NCBI GenBank assembly: GCA_017644185.1
Contig: JAEPMA010000005.1
Coordinates: 62,001 to 126,000 of the forward strand
Source: Rhodospirillales bacterium
GTDB lineage: Bacteria; Pseudomonadota; Alphaproteobacteria; Rhodospirillales; Casp-alpha2
DNA: 64,000 bases
Direction of reading: 5' to 3'
Below, piece by piece: positions 15,420-24,467 of this stretch. The position numbers were made by a program, and so were the translations under genes. Within the stretch, counting starts at the first letter, position 1. Every line of letters starts with the position of its first letter. The notes beneath the pieces are model-generated. The model worked only from the letters and a program-made list of their open reading frames with translations, searched no databases and had not been told where the DNA came from.

Positions 15420-16802
15420 ATGGCCACACAAGTTCTGATGCCGGCGCTGTCGCCGACCATGACCGAGGGCAAGATCGCCAAGTGGATGAAATCCGAGGGC
15501 GACAATGTCGAGAGCGGCGACGTTCTGTGCGAAATCGAAACCGACAAGGCGACGATGGAAGTCGAAGCCGTGGATGAGGGCATCCTCGGGAAAATTCTCG
15601 TATCCGAAGGCACCGAAAACGTTGCCGTGAACACCCCCATCGCCGTGCTCGTCGAAGAGGGCGAAAGCGCCGACGACGTCGCCGACGCGCCGGCGCCGGC
15701 CGCCGCAGCGGCTGCCCCGTCCGAAGACACCAAGAGTGACGCCGCACCGAAGGAAGAAGCGGCCAGCGCACCCGCGCAGCCCAAATCCGATCCGGCACCA
15801 GAGCCTGAATACGACGGGCCGATGAAAACCCAGACCGTGCGCGAAGCGCTTCGTGACGCCATGGCCGAGGAAATGCGCCGGGAAGAGAGAGTGTTCCTGA
15901 TGGGCGAGGAAGTCGCCGAGTACCAGGGTGCTTATAAGATCTCGCAGGGGCTTTTGGATGAATTCGGCGCGAAACGGGTCATCGACACCCCGATCACGGA
16001 ACAAGGCTTCGCCGGTCTCGGTGTCGGGGCGGCGTTCCATGGCCTCAAACCCATCGTTGAGTTCATGACCTTCAACTTTGCGATGCAGGCCATCGACCAG
16101 ATCATCAACTCCGCCGCCAAAACATTGTATATGTCCGGCGGTCAGATGGGCTGTCCCATCGTGTTCCGCGGCCCGAACGGGGCGGCGGCACGCGTTGCGG
16201 CGCAGCACTCGCAGTGTTACGCGTCGTGGTACGCCAACTGCCCGGGCATGAAAGTCGTGGCGCCCTGGTCGGCATCCGACGCCAAGGGGTTGTTGAAGAG
16301 TGCGATCCGCGATCCCAACCCGGTGATCTTCCTGGAAAACGAAATCCTTTACGGGCAGAGCTTCGAACTCCCCGATGACGACGATTTCACGCTCCCCATC
16401 GGTAAGGCTAAGGTCGAACGCAAGGGCGCCGACGTGACCATTGTCGCGTATTCGATCGCCGTCGGTATCGCCATGGAAGCCGCGGAAAAACTGGCGGAAG
16501 AGGGGATCGACGCCGAAGTCATCAACCTCCGTACGATCCGCCCGATGGACACGGCCACGATCATTGAATCGGTCAAGAAGACCAACCGCCTGGTCAGTGT
16601 CGGCGAAGGCTGGCCGACCTGCGGGATCGGATCTGAAGTTTCGTCGATCGCGATGGAACAGGCGTTCGATTACCTGGATGCGCCGCCGGTCCGGGTGGCC
16701 GGCGTAGACGTGCCGATGCCGTATGCTGCGAACCTCGAAAAACTGGCGTTGCCGAAGGCACCGCAGGTAATCGAGGCCGCCAAATCCGTCTGTTACGTCT
16801 GA
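15420..16802 (+). CDS. pdhB: Pyruvate dehydrogenase E1 beta subunit with N-terminal lipoyl domain
   Basis: A 460-residue protein. Residues 1-80 form a lipoyl domain with lipoyl-lysine motif [17 protein letters not shown], then an Ala/Pro linker (about 85-130), then the E1 beta transketolase domain ([18 protein letters not shown] onward, [29 protein letters not shown]). A lipoylated E1 beta is characteristic of alphaproteobacterial PDH complexes. It is 24 bp after pdhA. Confidence 0.95.
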   Translation: MATQVLMPALSPTMTEGKIAKWMKSEGDNVESGDVLCEIETDKATMEVEAVDEGILGKILVSEGTENVAVNTPIAVLVEEGESADDVADAPAPAAAAAAPSEDTKSDAAPKEEAASAPAQPKSDPAPEPEYDGPMKTQTVREALRDAMAEEMRREERVFLMGEEVAEYQGAYKISQGLLDEFGAKRVIDTPITEQGFAGLGVGAAFHGLKPIVEFMTFNFAMQAIDQIINSAAKTLYMSGGQMGCPIVFRGPNGAAARVAAQHSQCYASWYANCPGMKVVAPWSASDAKGLLKSAIRDPNPVIFLENEILYGQSFELPDDDDFTLPIGKAKVERKGADVTIVAYSIAVGIAMEAAEKLAEEGIDAEVINLRTIRPMDTATIIESVKKTNRLVSVGEGWPTCGIGSEVSSIAMEQAFDYLDAPPVRVAGVDVPMPYAANLEKLALPKAPQVIEAAKSVCYV

Positions 16803-16815
16803 GGGAGGCCGGAAC

Positions 16816-18192
16816 ATGCCCACCAAAGTACTGATGCCGGCACTGTCGCCGACGATGACGGAAGGCAAGCTGGCGAAATGGCTGGTCAAGGAAGGCGACA
16901 CCATCGAAAGCGGTGACGTCATGGCCGAAATCGAAACCGACAAGGCGACCATGGAAGTGGAAGCAGTCGACGAGGGTAAGCTTGGCAAGATCCTGATCGC
17001 CGAAGGCACGGACGGGGTTGCGGTGAACACCGTAATCGCACTCCTGCTGGACGATGATGAGGACGAGAGCGCCCTTGCCGACGCTGATACCTCCGCCGCC
17101 GCGCCGCCGCCCGCCGATGGCGGTGAAACGGAAGCCCCGAAAGAGGAGGCGAAAGCCGAACCGGCGAAAGCTTCGCCGCCGCCGGCCGCGGATAAGACAT
17201 CGAATGTCGATGCCTCCAAACACGACGGCACCGAGGCGGGCCCCGCCCCGAAAAACGAGAGTGGAGAGCGTATCTTCGCAAGCCCGCTCGCGCGCCGCAT
17301 CGCCAAGATGGAAGGGATTGATCTTTCGCAGGTGTCGGGCTCCGGCCCACACGGCCGTATCGTCAAAAGCGACATCGAAAAAGCGATCAGCGAAGGAACG
17401 GGTAAATCGGCCGCCAAACCTGCCGCCGCAGGTGCGCCCGCGACCTCCGATCAGGCGGCCGCCGTACCGCCCGCCGGCATCGACGAGGGTATGCTGGGGC
17501 TTCTGCCCGAATACGAGGCCGAACCCAATTCCGGCATGCGCAAGACCATCGCCAAGCGTCTGACGGCGGCAGCCAGGGATATCCCGCACTTCAACGTCAC
17601 CGCGGATATTGAAATCGATGCGTTGTTGAAGCTTAGAAAGCAGCTCAACGGCCGCGAAGGGGCGGACTACAAGATTTCCGTCAACGACTTCGTGATCAAG
17701 GCCGTCGCGCTCGCGCTCAAACGCCAGCCGGACTGCAACGTCGCCTATACCGATGACGCGATCCTCAAGTTCAAGCGTGCCGATATCTCGATGGCGGTGG
17801 CCGTCGACGGCGGCTTGATCACGCCGATCATAAAGGACGCGGGCTCGAAGGGCCTCGCCAAGATTTCGGAAGAAGCCAAGGAACTCGCGGGTAAGGCGCG
17901 TGATGGGAAATTACAGCCTCAGGAATATCAGGGCGGCACCTTCTCGATCTCGAACCTTGGGATGTTCGGGGTGAAGTCGTTCAACTCGATCATCAACTCA
18001 CCGCAGGGCGGCATCCTGTCGGTGGGCGCGGGCGAGGAACGCGCGGTCGTCAAGGACGGCGCGCTCTCCATCGCAACCATGATGACCGTCACGTTAGCGG
18101 TCGATCACCGCTGCATCGACGGTGCGGCGGCGGCGGCGTTCGTGCAGGAGCTCAAGGGCATCCTCGAAGATCCGCTGCAGTTGATGCTTTAA
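16816..18192 (+). CDS. pdhC: Dihydrolipoyl acetyltransferase, PDH E2
   Basis: A 458-residue protein: one lipoyl domain (1-80, [17 protein letters not shown]), Ala/Pro linker, peripheral-subunit-binding domain ([18 protein letters not shown], about 155-190), second linker, and catalytic domain with the acetyltransferase motif [15 protein letters not shown] near the C-terminus. It transfers acetyl groups to CoA and forms the complex core. The lipoyl domain is nearly identical to that of PdhB. It is 13 bp after pdhB. Confidence 0.95.
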   Translation: MPTKVLMPALSPTMTEGKLAKWLVKEGDTIESGDVMAEIETDKATMEVEAVDEGKLGKILIAEGTDGVAVNTVIALLLDDDEDESALADADTSAAAPPPADGGETEAPKEEAKAEPAKASPPPAADKTSNVDASKHDGTEAGPAPKNESGERIFASPLARRIAKMEGIDLSQVSGSGPHGRIVKSDIEKAISEGTGKSAAKPAAAGAPATSDQAAAVPPAGIDEGMLGLLPEYEAEPNSGMRKTIAKRLTAAARDIPHFNVTADIEIDALLKLRKQLNGREGADYKISVNDFVIKAVALALKRQPDCNVAYTDDAILKFKRADISMAVAVDGGLITPIIKDAGSKGLAKISEEAKELAGKARDGKLQPQEYQGGTFSISNLGMFGVKSFNSIINSPQGGILSVGAGEERAVVKDGALSIATMMTVTLAVDHRCIDGAAAAAFVQELKGILEDPLQLML

Positions 18193-18210
18193 GCGAGGTG
18201 AGGACGAACC

Positions 18211-19614
18211 ATGGCTGATACCAAATTCGACGTCATCATCATCGGCGGCGGCCCGGGCGGATACGTTACCGCCATCCGTGCGGCGCAGCTCGGATTCAAG
18301 ACCTGCGTCGTCGAGGAAAAGCACCTGGGCGGCATCTGCCTGAACTGGGGTTGCATCCCGACCAAGGCGCTGCTCAGAACGGCCGAGATTTACCACTACA
18401 TGCAACACGCCAAGGACTATGGCTTGTCCGCTGAAAAAGTGGGCTACGACATCAAGGCTGTCGTTGATCGCTCGCGTGGTGTGGCGAAGCGGCTCTCGGG
18501 CGGCGTTGGTCATCTGATGAAGAAGAACAAGATCACCGTCGTCGACGGCCGCGGCAAACTAAACGGCCCGGGGAAGGTCGACGTTTCGAAAGACGGCAAA
18601 GCGGTCGGCACATATACGGCGGACCACGTCATCGTCGCGACCGGGGCGCGTCCGCGTGCGTTGCCGGGGATTGAACCGGATAAAAAGCTGATCTGGACCT
18701 ACTTCGAAGCCATGGTCCCGGACGTACAGCCGAAGAGCTTGCTGGTTATCGGGTCGGGCGCGATCGGGATCGAGTTCGCGAGCTTCTACCAAACCATGGG
18801 CGTCGACGTGACGGTGGTCGAAGTCATGAAGCAAATTATGCCGGTCGAGGACGAGGAAATCTCGAAATTCGCGCGCAAGCAGCTCGAAAAGAACGGCCTC
18901 ACGATCATGACCGAAGCCAAGGTGACGGGGGTCAAAAAGGGCTCGAACAACGTCACCTGCACGATCGAGGATGCCAAGGGCAAGACACAGGAAATCACCG
19001 TCGACCGCGTGATTTCGGCGGTCGGGGTTCAGGGCAATATCGAGGATATCGGTCTCGAGACGACGAAAGTGAAAACGGATCGCGGCTGCATCGTCGCGGA
19101 TGAGTTTTCGCGGACGGCGGAGAAGGGCGTTTATGCCATCGGCGACGTTGCCGGTCCGCCGATGCTGGCGCACAAGGCCGAGCACGAAGGCGTGATCTGC
19201 ATCGAGAAGATCGCGGGTGTCGAAGGGGTTCACCCCATGGACAAGGGCAAGATCCCGGGTTGCACCTACTGCCACCCTCAGGTCGCCTCGGTCGGGTTGA
19301 CTGAAGCGAAGGCGAAAGAGCAGGGCTATGACATCAAGGTCGGGCGCTTCCAATTCCTCGCCAACGGCAAGGCGATCGCATTGGGTGAGGATCAGGGGTT
19401 GGTGAAGACCATCTTCGATAAGAAGACCGGTCAGTTGCTCGGCGCGCACATGGTGGGTGCCGAAGTCACCGAACTGATCCAGGGATTCGTCGTCGCGATG
19501 AACCTGGAGACCACGGAAGAAGAGCTGATGCACACGGTCTTCCCGCATCCGACGCTCTCCGAAATGATGCACGAGAGCGTGCTGGACGCGTACGGCCGCG
19601 TCATTCACATGTAG
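18211..19614 (+). CDS. lpdA: Dihydrolipoamide dehydrogenase, E3
   Basis: A 467-residue flavoprotein: FAD-binding IIGGGPGGYVTAIRAAQLG near the N-terminus, redox disulfide GGICLNWGCIPTKALL, NAD-binding VIGSGAIGIEFASFYQ, FAD motif GVYAIGDVAGPPMLAHKA, and the C-terminal His-Glu dyad in FPHPTLSEMMHE. It reoxidises lipoyl groups of PdhB and PdhC. It is last in pdhA-pdhB-pdhC-lpdA, 18 bp after pdhC. Confidence 0.95.
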   Translation: MADTKFDVIIIGGGPGGYVTAIRAAQLGFKTCVVEEKHLGGICLNWGCIPTKALLRTAEIYHYMQHAKDYGLSAEKVGYDIKAVVDRSRGVAKRLSGGVGHLMKKNKITVVDGRGKLNGPGKVDVSKDGKAVGTYTADHVIVATGARPRALPGIEPDKKLIWTYFEAMVPDVQPKSLLVIGSGAIGIEFASFYQTMGVDVTVVEVMKQIMPVEDEEISKFARKQLEKNGLTIMTEAKVTGVKKGSNNVTCTIEDAKGKTQEITVDRVISAVGVQGNIEDIGLETTKVKTDRGCIVADEFSRTAEKGVYAIGDVAGPPMLAHKAEHEGVICIEKIAGVEGVHPMDKGKIPGCTYCHPQVASVGLTEAKAKEQGYDIKVGRFQFLANGKAIALGEDQGLVKTIFDKKTGQLLGAHMVGAEVTELIQGFVVAMNLETTEEELMHTVFPHPTLSEMMHESVLDAYGRVIHM

Positions 19615-19688
19615 CTTAGTGCCGCCATCTCTTTGACAGCGGTGCCTTTCGAGGCCATATCGGTAGAAGGTTCGGGTACTTTTTCGGC

Positions 19689-19753
19689 GTCATCCCCGCG
19701 CAGGCGGGGATCCAGACTATCCCGAACTGGGTTCCCGCATTCGCGGGAATGAC
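19689..19753. repeat. Dispersed palindromic repeat (GTCATnCCCGC family)
   Basis: Starts GTCATCCCCGCGCAGG and ends TTCGCGGGAATGAC, with nested inverted repeats and an inner TGGGTTCCCGC. Two longer relatives lie at 36045-36136 and 39141-39232 inside coding sequence. Here it lies between lpdA and lipA, where its hairpins could attenuate readthrough. Confidence 0.8.
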
Positions 19754-19774
19754 GGACAGGAGTTGATAAGCGCG

Positions 19775-20728
19775 ATGAGCAACGTCGAGAACCTGAACAG
19801 GGTCCGCCATCCGGAAAAGGCCAAGAAGCCGGAACACGAGCCGCTTCGTAAGCCCGCGTGGATCCGCGTCAAGGCACCGACCTCCGAAGGGTATCACCAG
19901 ACCCGCAAGCTGATGCGCGAGCGCAGCCTGCACACGGTCTGCGAGGAAGCCGCGTGCCCCAACATCGGCGAATGCTGGGCCGCCAAGCACGCGACCGTGA
20001 TGATCCTGGGCGACATCTGCACGCGTGCCTGCGCGTTTTGTAACGTCGCCACCGGGAAGCCCGGCAAGGTCGATCCGATGGAGCCGGAAAATCTCGCGAT
20101 TTCGGTCGCCGAACTGGGGATGAAACACCTCGTCATCACGTCGGTGGACCGTGACGATCTCGCGGACGGTGGTGCGGATCAATTCGTCAAATGCATCGAG
20201 CGCATCCGCGAGACGACACCCGAAACGACCATCGAAATTCTCACGCCCGATTTCCGCGACAAGAAGGGCGCTCTGGAGAAAGTCGTCGCCGCTAGGCCCG
20301 ACGTCTTCAACCACAACCTGGAGACCGTTCCCAGGCTCTACCCAACCATCCGCCCGGGGGCGCGGTATTTCCATTCGCTCAAGCTGCTCGACACGGTCAA
20401 ACGCGAAGACCCGTCGATCTTCACCAAATCCGGGATCATGGTGGGGCTGGGCGAAACGCGGGCCGAAGTCATGCAGGTGATGGATGACATGCGCTCCGCC
20501 GATGTCGACTTCCTGACCATCGGCCAGTATCTGGCGCCGACCAAGCGTCATGCGCCCATCGACCGGTTCGTTACCCCGGAAGAATTCGCGGATTATAAAA
20601 AGATCGCGGAATCGAAGGGATTCTTGATGGTGTCGTCGACGCCGCTGACGCGTTCAAGCTATCACGCCGACAGCGACTTCGCAGAACTCAAGAAAAACCG
20701 CGACGCCAAGCTCGCCGCCGGTAAGTAA
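19775..20728 (+). CDS. lipA: Lipoyl synthase
   Basis: A 317-residue radical SAM protein with both LipA cluster motifs: auxiliary [12 protein letters not shown] (about residue 60) and SAM-cluster [10 protein letters not shown] (about 88). It inserts sulfur into octanoylated lipoyl domains, so its position after the PDH operon supplies the cofactor of PdhB and PdhC. The start is taken at ATG 19775, with AGGAG 12 bp upstream; the upstream TTG abuts that site and is unlikely. The C-terminal SSYHADSDF motif is intact. Confidence 0.95.
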   Translation: MSNVENLNRVRHPEKAKKPEHEPLRKPAWIRVKAPTSEGYHQTRKLMRERSLHTVCEEAACPNIGECWAAKHATVMILGDICTRACAFCNVATGKPGKVDPMEPENLAISVAELGMKHLVITSVDRDDLADGGADQFVKCIERIRETTPETTIEILTPDFRDKKGALEKVVAARPDVFNHNLETVPRLYPTIRPGARYFHSLKLLDTVKREDPSIFTKSGIMVGLGETRAEVMQVMDDMRSADVDFLTIGQYLAPTKRHAPIDRFVTPEEFADYKKIAESKGFLMVSSTPLTRSSYHADSDFAELKKNRDAKLAAGK

Positions 20729-20745
20729 GCGCGCATACTCACCCA

Positions 20746-21180
20746 ATGCCGACACATGCCGAGAAACGGGTCCTGCCTTATTCGAAAGAGCAGCTCTTCG
20801 ACCTCGTCATCGATGTCGAGAAGTATCCGCAGTTCCTGCCTTGGTGCATCGGCTGCCGGGTTAAAAAGCGCGAAGAGCACCTTGTCGTCGCCGACATGAT
20901 TATCGGCTTCAAGGTGTTCCGCGAAAGCTTCACATCGCGCGTCAGCCACCAACGACCCGACCGCATCAACGTCACCTATACCGACGGGCCGTTCAAGTAT
21001 CTGAACAACCACTGGGTCTTCAACGAGATGGACGACGGCTCGACCGAGATCGATTTCTTCGTCGATTTCGAATTCCGCTCGAGGATACTCCAAGCCGCCA
21101 TCGGCGCGGTCTTCGGCGAGGCGGTGAAAAAGATGATCGCCGCGTTTGAAGCCCGGGCCAAGCAGTTGCATGGGGAATAA
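20746..21180 (+). CDS. COQ10/RatA-family START-domain protein
   Basis: A 144-residue SRPBCC protein beginning THAEKRVLPYSKEQLFDLVIDVEKYPQFLPWC, the usual start of the COQ10/RatA family, and ending with a long helix (VFGEAVKKMIAAFEARAKQLHG). Members bind ubiquinone or related lipids and support respiration; E. coli RatA was also described as a ribosome-association inhibitor. The 17-bp gap after lipA suggests cotranscription. Confidence 0.85.
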   Translation: MPTHAEKRVLPYSKEQLFDLVIDVEKYPQFLPWCIGCRVKKREEHLVVADMIIGFKVFRESFTSRVSHQRPDRINVTYTDGPFKYLNNHWVFNEMDDGSTEIDFFVDFEFRSRILQAAIGAVFGEAVKKMIAAFEARAKQLHGE

Positions 21181-21185
21181 TTATT

Positions 21186-21269
21186 GCGTCGCCCTGAACT
21201 CGATTCAGGGCCAATGACTTACGACGCCCAACTGCGGCCCATGGATCCTGAATCAAGTTCAGGATGACG
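21186..21269. repeat. Dispersed palindromic repeat (CCTGAACTTGATTCAGG family)
   Basis: Contains two imperfect palindromes, CCCTGAACTCGATTCAGGG and ATCCTGAATCAAGTTCAGGAT. It fills the gap between the convergent COQ10-like and cinA genes and could act as a bidirectional terminator or mRNA stabiliser. Confidence 0.7.
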
Positions 21270-21273
21270 TTCG

Positions 21274-21759
21274 TTATTTTTCCGCCAGGCGTCTCAGCAT
21301 CTCCAGCGCCTTGAGCGCGGAAGAGAGCCTGACCGCATGACGGTCACCGTCGAACTGGCAGCGTTCGTGTATCGTCTTGGCTTTCGATGCCGCCGCGATG
21401 TGCACGAGACCGACTGGCTTTTCCTTTGAGCCACCACCCGGACCGGCGACACCCGTGATCCCACATGCGAGATCGACATTCGCCGTCTTCATCGCACCCT
21501 CGGCCATGGCTTTTGCGACGTCTTCGGATACCGCGCCGACGGTTTCGAACAGATCCATCGGCACGCCGATCATCTCGTTTTTGGCTTCGTTGGTGTACGT
21601 GACGAACCCCCGGTCCATGACATCCGAAGATCCCGCGATCGCCGTTAGGGCAGCGGCGACCATACCCCCGGTGCACGATTCCGCCGTCGCCACGGTCCAG
21701 CCACGCACGCGGCAAGCCGTCAACAAATCGTCCGCAGCGTCGATCAGTTCTTTTTCCAT
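21274..21759 (-). CDS. CinA C-terminal domain protein (NMN amidohydrolase)
   Basis: A 161-residue stand-alone CinA C-terminal domain: TVATAESCTGGMVAAALTAIAGSSDV (catalytic Ser in ESCTGG) and DLACGITGVAGPGGGSKEKPVG. Such domains deamidate nicotinamide mononucleotide in the pyridine nucleotide cycle (PncC type). The N-terminal CinA half is absent, as often seen. It lies 4 bp after pgpA, an arrangement common in alphaproteobacteria. Confidence 0.9.
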   Translation of the reverse strand: MEKELIDAADDLLTACRVRGWTVATAESCTGGMVAAALTAIAGSSDVMDRGFVTYTNEAKNEMIGVPMDLFETVGAVSEDVAKAMAEGAMKTANVDLACGITGVAGPGGGSKEKPVGLVHIAAASKAKTIHERCQFDGDRHAVRLSSALKALEMLRRLAEK

Positions 21760-21763
21760 GTTC

Positions 21764-22261
21764 TCAACCTAACCCGAGCAGCGAGGGCGCCGCCACCGAC
21801 AATCCGTACAATATCGCCGCCGCCGCGGCACCGGCCAGAACATCATCGAGCATCACCCCGAGCCCGCCTTTGATGTTCTTGTCAGCCCATGAAATCGGCC
21901 ACGGCTTAACGATATCGAACAGCCGGAACAGCACGAACGCGATCAGAATGATCTGCCAGTTGATGGCAGCCGCCAGCGGCAGCATCGCCAGCCACTGTCC
22001 TGCCACCTCATCAATGACGACCGGACCAGGGTCATGCTCTCCCGCCTGGGCCATGTAGGCATTGGCCACCCAGACCCCGATCAGTGTGACGATGACGGTG
22101 GCGATACCGAGCCAGATCTGACCGCCGAAATGCGCGATTCCCCACCCGAACGGCAGCGCGAGAAGGGAGCCGGCCGTACCCGGTGCCTTCGGCGCATAGC
22201 CCGAACCGAACCATGTCGCGAGGAGAATCCGTAAATCGCTGAGAGGCGGTCGTTGCGTCAT
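21764..22261 (-). CDS. pgpA: Phosphatidylglycerophosphatase A
   Basis: A 165-residue membrane protein with the PgpA signature: ATWFGSGYAPKAPGTAGSLL near the start, VIDEVAGQWLAML around residue 80, and FRLFDIVKPWPISWAD. About four hydrophobic helices are visible. It dephosphorylates phosphatidylglycerophosphate to phosphatidylglycerol. The start at 22261 (MTQRPPLSD) is chosen over a frame 66 bp longer, which lacks membrane or family features. Confidence 0.9.
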   Translation of the reverse strand: MTQRPPLSDLRILLATWFGSGYAPKAPGTAGSLLALPFGWGIAHFGGQIWLGIATVIVTLIGVWVANAYMAQAGEHDPGPVVIDEVAGQWLAMLPLAAAINWQIILIAFVLFRLFDIVKPWPISWADKNIKGGLGVMLDDVLAGAAAAAILYGLSVAAPSLLGLG

Positions 22262-22575
22262 TTGGCGTCCTGAAAGGCTACATACCGGGCAAGGATTAGA
22301 CGAGGGCCGGAGGCGTGTCGACCGCAAAGGTCGTAAATTGCCGGTTTTCCGGGCGTTTTCGACTCATAAGGTGCGGCAGAACCGGCATTAATCTCTTGCA
22401 TGGAAATATCCAAATGGATACGGTTTCACGTCGGCATTTCAAAGTGATGACGAGGTCGTGTCGCTTTGCTCTCCGTGCCGATCAAATAACCGGGACATCA
22501 AAACATCCGGTAATAATTAAAAAGAATTCATTCGGTCACTACCGATGTCTCTAATAGGGTGCGTTAAGGGGGTGC
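22262..22575. other. Divergent promoter region, pgpA / M23 peptidase
   Basis: A 314-bp gap between divergent genes that becomes AT-rich toward the peptidase gene (about 22490-22560, including GGTAATAATTAAAAAG), where its promoter probably lies. No convincing consensus promoter, operator or RNA gene is visible. Confidence 0.4.
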
Positions 22576-23907
22576 GTGAGTATGCGAGAGTGGGGTGAAA
22601 GGGCGACTTTTCGGCAAAAGCTGCGACGATTTATCGACCGCGCTTTTCCTGAACGTCAGGTCCACCTCAGAACCCGCGGCCGCATCAGCTTCTTTAGAAT
22701 TCCCCAATGGTTCCAGGTTTCTGCCGCTCTTTTAGCGGCGGTGTTCTCCGGCTGGGTCGGTTATTCGACATTCAGCTACGTACAGCACGACGAAATCGTC
22801 GGCGCCAAGAATACCCAGATCGCCGACGCGCGGAAGGCTTATGACGATCTGCTCTCCGATGTGACGGCGTATCAGCGCCGGTTCGTCGAGTTGACGCGTG
22901 AGTTGGAAGACAACCACAACCTGATGCTGAGCCTTGTCGAGCGGAATGCGACCCTGCAGCGCAACTTGTCGACGGTCGAAAAGCGTTTGGAGAACACGGA
23001 ATCCGAACGCGAGAACGTGGCCGGCGCGCGGGAAGTGTTGCGGGACAAGCTCTCGCGTCTCGAAGGCGACATGCGCTCGCTGTCGACGAAGAACTTCTCG
23101 CTCCGCGACAATCTGATGTCGGTCGAAACCGACCTGCAGTCCGTGGTTCGCGAGCGCGATGACGCGCACCACCGCAATACGGAACTGCAGTCGCAGGTCG
23201 CCATGCTTGAAGACCGGCTCAACAATCTGCAGTCGGCACAGGACATCGCCGTCGACAAGATGACCGAGCGGACGATGGCCTACATCGGCTCGCTTGAGAA
23301 AGTGATCGAAATCGCCGGCATCGAAGTCGACAGCCTGCTGGCGTCGTCCGACGGCATCGTCGGCAAGGTCGCGCAGGGCGGTCCGTTCATCCCAGTCAAA
23401 CCCGAAGACGCGGGCGGCCAGCTGATGCAGAAGCTGACACGCCTCGACGATCACCTTGGTCAATGGGAAACACTACAGGCCGTCATGGGCCGTCTGCCGT
23501 TGGCGGCACCCTTGAACACCTATTACGTGACGAGTTCGTTCGGCAAGCGCCGGGATCCGATGAACAAACGCTGGTCGGCCCACTACGGTGTCGACTTCGG
23601 CGGTCCCATGCGCTCCCCGGTATATGCACCGGCATCTGGTCTCGTAACCAAAGCGGGCGTTAAAGGGCGTTACGGCCGCTTCATTGAAATCGATCACGGT
23701 TCGGGAATCATCACCCGCTACGGGCACCTCAATAAAATCCTGGTGAAACGTGGCGACAAGATCGAATTCCGGCAGAAGATCGCACAACTTGGCAATTCCG
23801 GGCGGAGCACCGGTCCGCACCTGCATTACGAGATCGTTTTCAACGGTAAACCAAAAGATCCGATGAAGTTCATCAAGGCGGGACGACATGTTTTCCAAAA
23901 ACAATAA
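22576..23907 (+). CDS. Membrane-anchored M23 metallopeptidase with coiled coil
   Basis: A 443-residue protein: an N-terminal basic region, one transmembrane helix at about 55-72 (VSAALLAAVFSGWVGYS), a long periplasmic coiled coil (about 85-250), and a C-terminal LytM/M23 domain with zinc ligands in HYGVDFGGPMRSPVYAPASG and GPHLHYEIVFNG. It should cut peptidoglycan cross-links or activate amidases. A GTG start at 22576 with GGGGG upstream is used; ATG two codons on is an alternative. It overlaps the bactofilin gene by 20 bp, a pairing known from cell-shape systems. Confidence 0.9.
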   Translation: MSMREWGERATFRQKLRRFIDRAFPERQVHLRTRGRISFFRIPQWFQVSAALLAAVFSGWVGYSTFSYVQHDEIVGAKNTQIADARKAYDDLLSDVTAYQRRFVELTRELEDNHNLMLSLVERNATLQRNLSTVEKRLENTESERENVAGAREVLRDKLSRLEGDMRSLSTKNFSLRDNLMSVETDLQSVVRERDDAHHRNTELQSQVAMLEDRLNNLQSAQDIAVDKMTERTMAYIGSLEKVIEIAGIEVDSLLASSDGIVGKVAQGGPFIPVKPEDAGGQLMQKLTRLDDHLGQWETLQAVMGRLPLAAPLNTYYVTSSFGKRRDPMNKRWSAHYGVDFGGPMRSPVYAPASGLVTKAGVKGRYGRFIEIDHGSGIITRYGHLNKILVKRGDKIEFRQKIAQLGNSGRSTGPHLHYEIVFNGKPKDPMKFIKAGRHVFQKQ

Positions 23908-24355
23908 AAAGGCAGTGCCAGAAAACAAACCGGCGCCGGTACCCGCACCGCCTTCTATCATCAGCCGCGACCTGAGCATCGTCGGGGATTTGTTGAGCGA
24001 TGGGGAAATTCAGATCGACGGCAAGGTCAACGGCGATATCCGGACGCGGACCCTGATCGTCGGCGAATCCGCCAAGGTCAGAGGCGAGATCGTCTCAGAA
24101 ACCTGCCATGTCCTCGGTCGCGTCGATGGTCAGATCAAAGCGAAGGTCGTCAAACTGGCGGCGACAGCGCACGTTGTCGGCGATATCCTTCATGAAGACC
24201 TCTCCATCGAGACCGGTGCTTTCCTCGAAGGGCACTGCAAACGGATGGTGATCCCCGAAGACGTGCATAAAGCGGGAAAAGAAAGCGCCATCGAAGCCAC
24301 CCAGAAGGCAAAACCGCAGCCCAACCTCAAACCGGCGCCAGCGACCGCGAAATAA
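23888..24355 (+). CDS. Bactofilin
   Basis: A 155-residue cytoskeletal protein: a short Pro/Lys-rich N-terminus, a central right-handed beta-helix (SIVGDLLSDGEIQIDGKVNGDIRTRTLIVG onward), and a disordered Lys/Pro/Ala tail. Bactofilins polymerise without nucleotide and recruit peptidoglycan enzymes. The overlap with the M23 peptidase gene implies they work together. Confidence 0.92.
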   Translation: MFSKNNKKAVPENKPAPVPAPPSIISRDLSIVGDLLSDGEIQIDGKVNGDIRTRTLIVGESAKVRGEIVSETCHVLGRVDGQIKAKVVKLAATAHVVGDILHEDLSIETGAFLEGHCKRMVIPEDVHKAGKESAIEATQKAKPQPNLKPAPATAK

Positions 24356-24467
24356 CGCCGAAACCGGCGAATTTCCAAGCATTACAGGGTTACTCCGCAT
24401 TGACGAAATCGCGGCGATAACTACTATATCTGGTCAGATTCACTAATCAGGCCACAAGGGCTGTGTC

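Noticed and set aside
15150-17417. 755-codon minus-strand frame across pdhB and pdhC
   Set aside because: It is antisense to well-identified PDH genes; its length comes from codon bias, and it has no recognisable domain.
18559-19608. 349-codon minus-strand frame
   Set aside because: Antisense shadow of lpdA without domain features.
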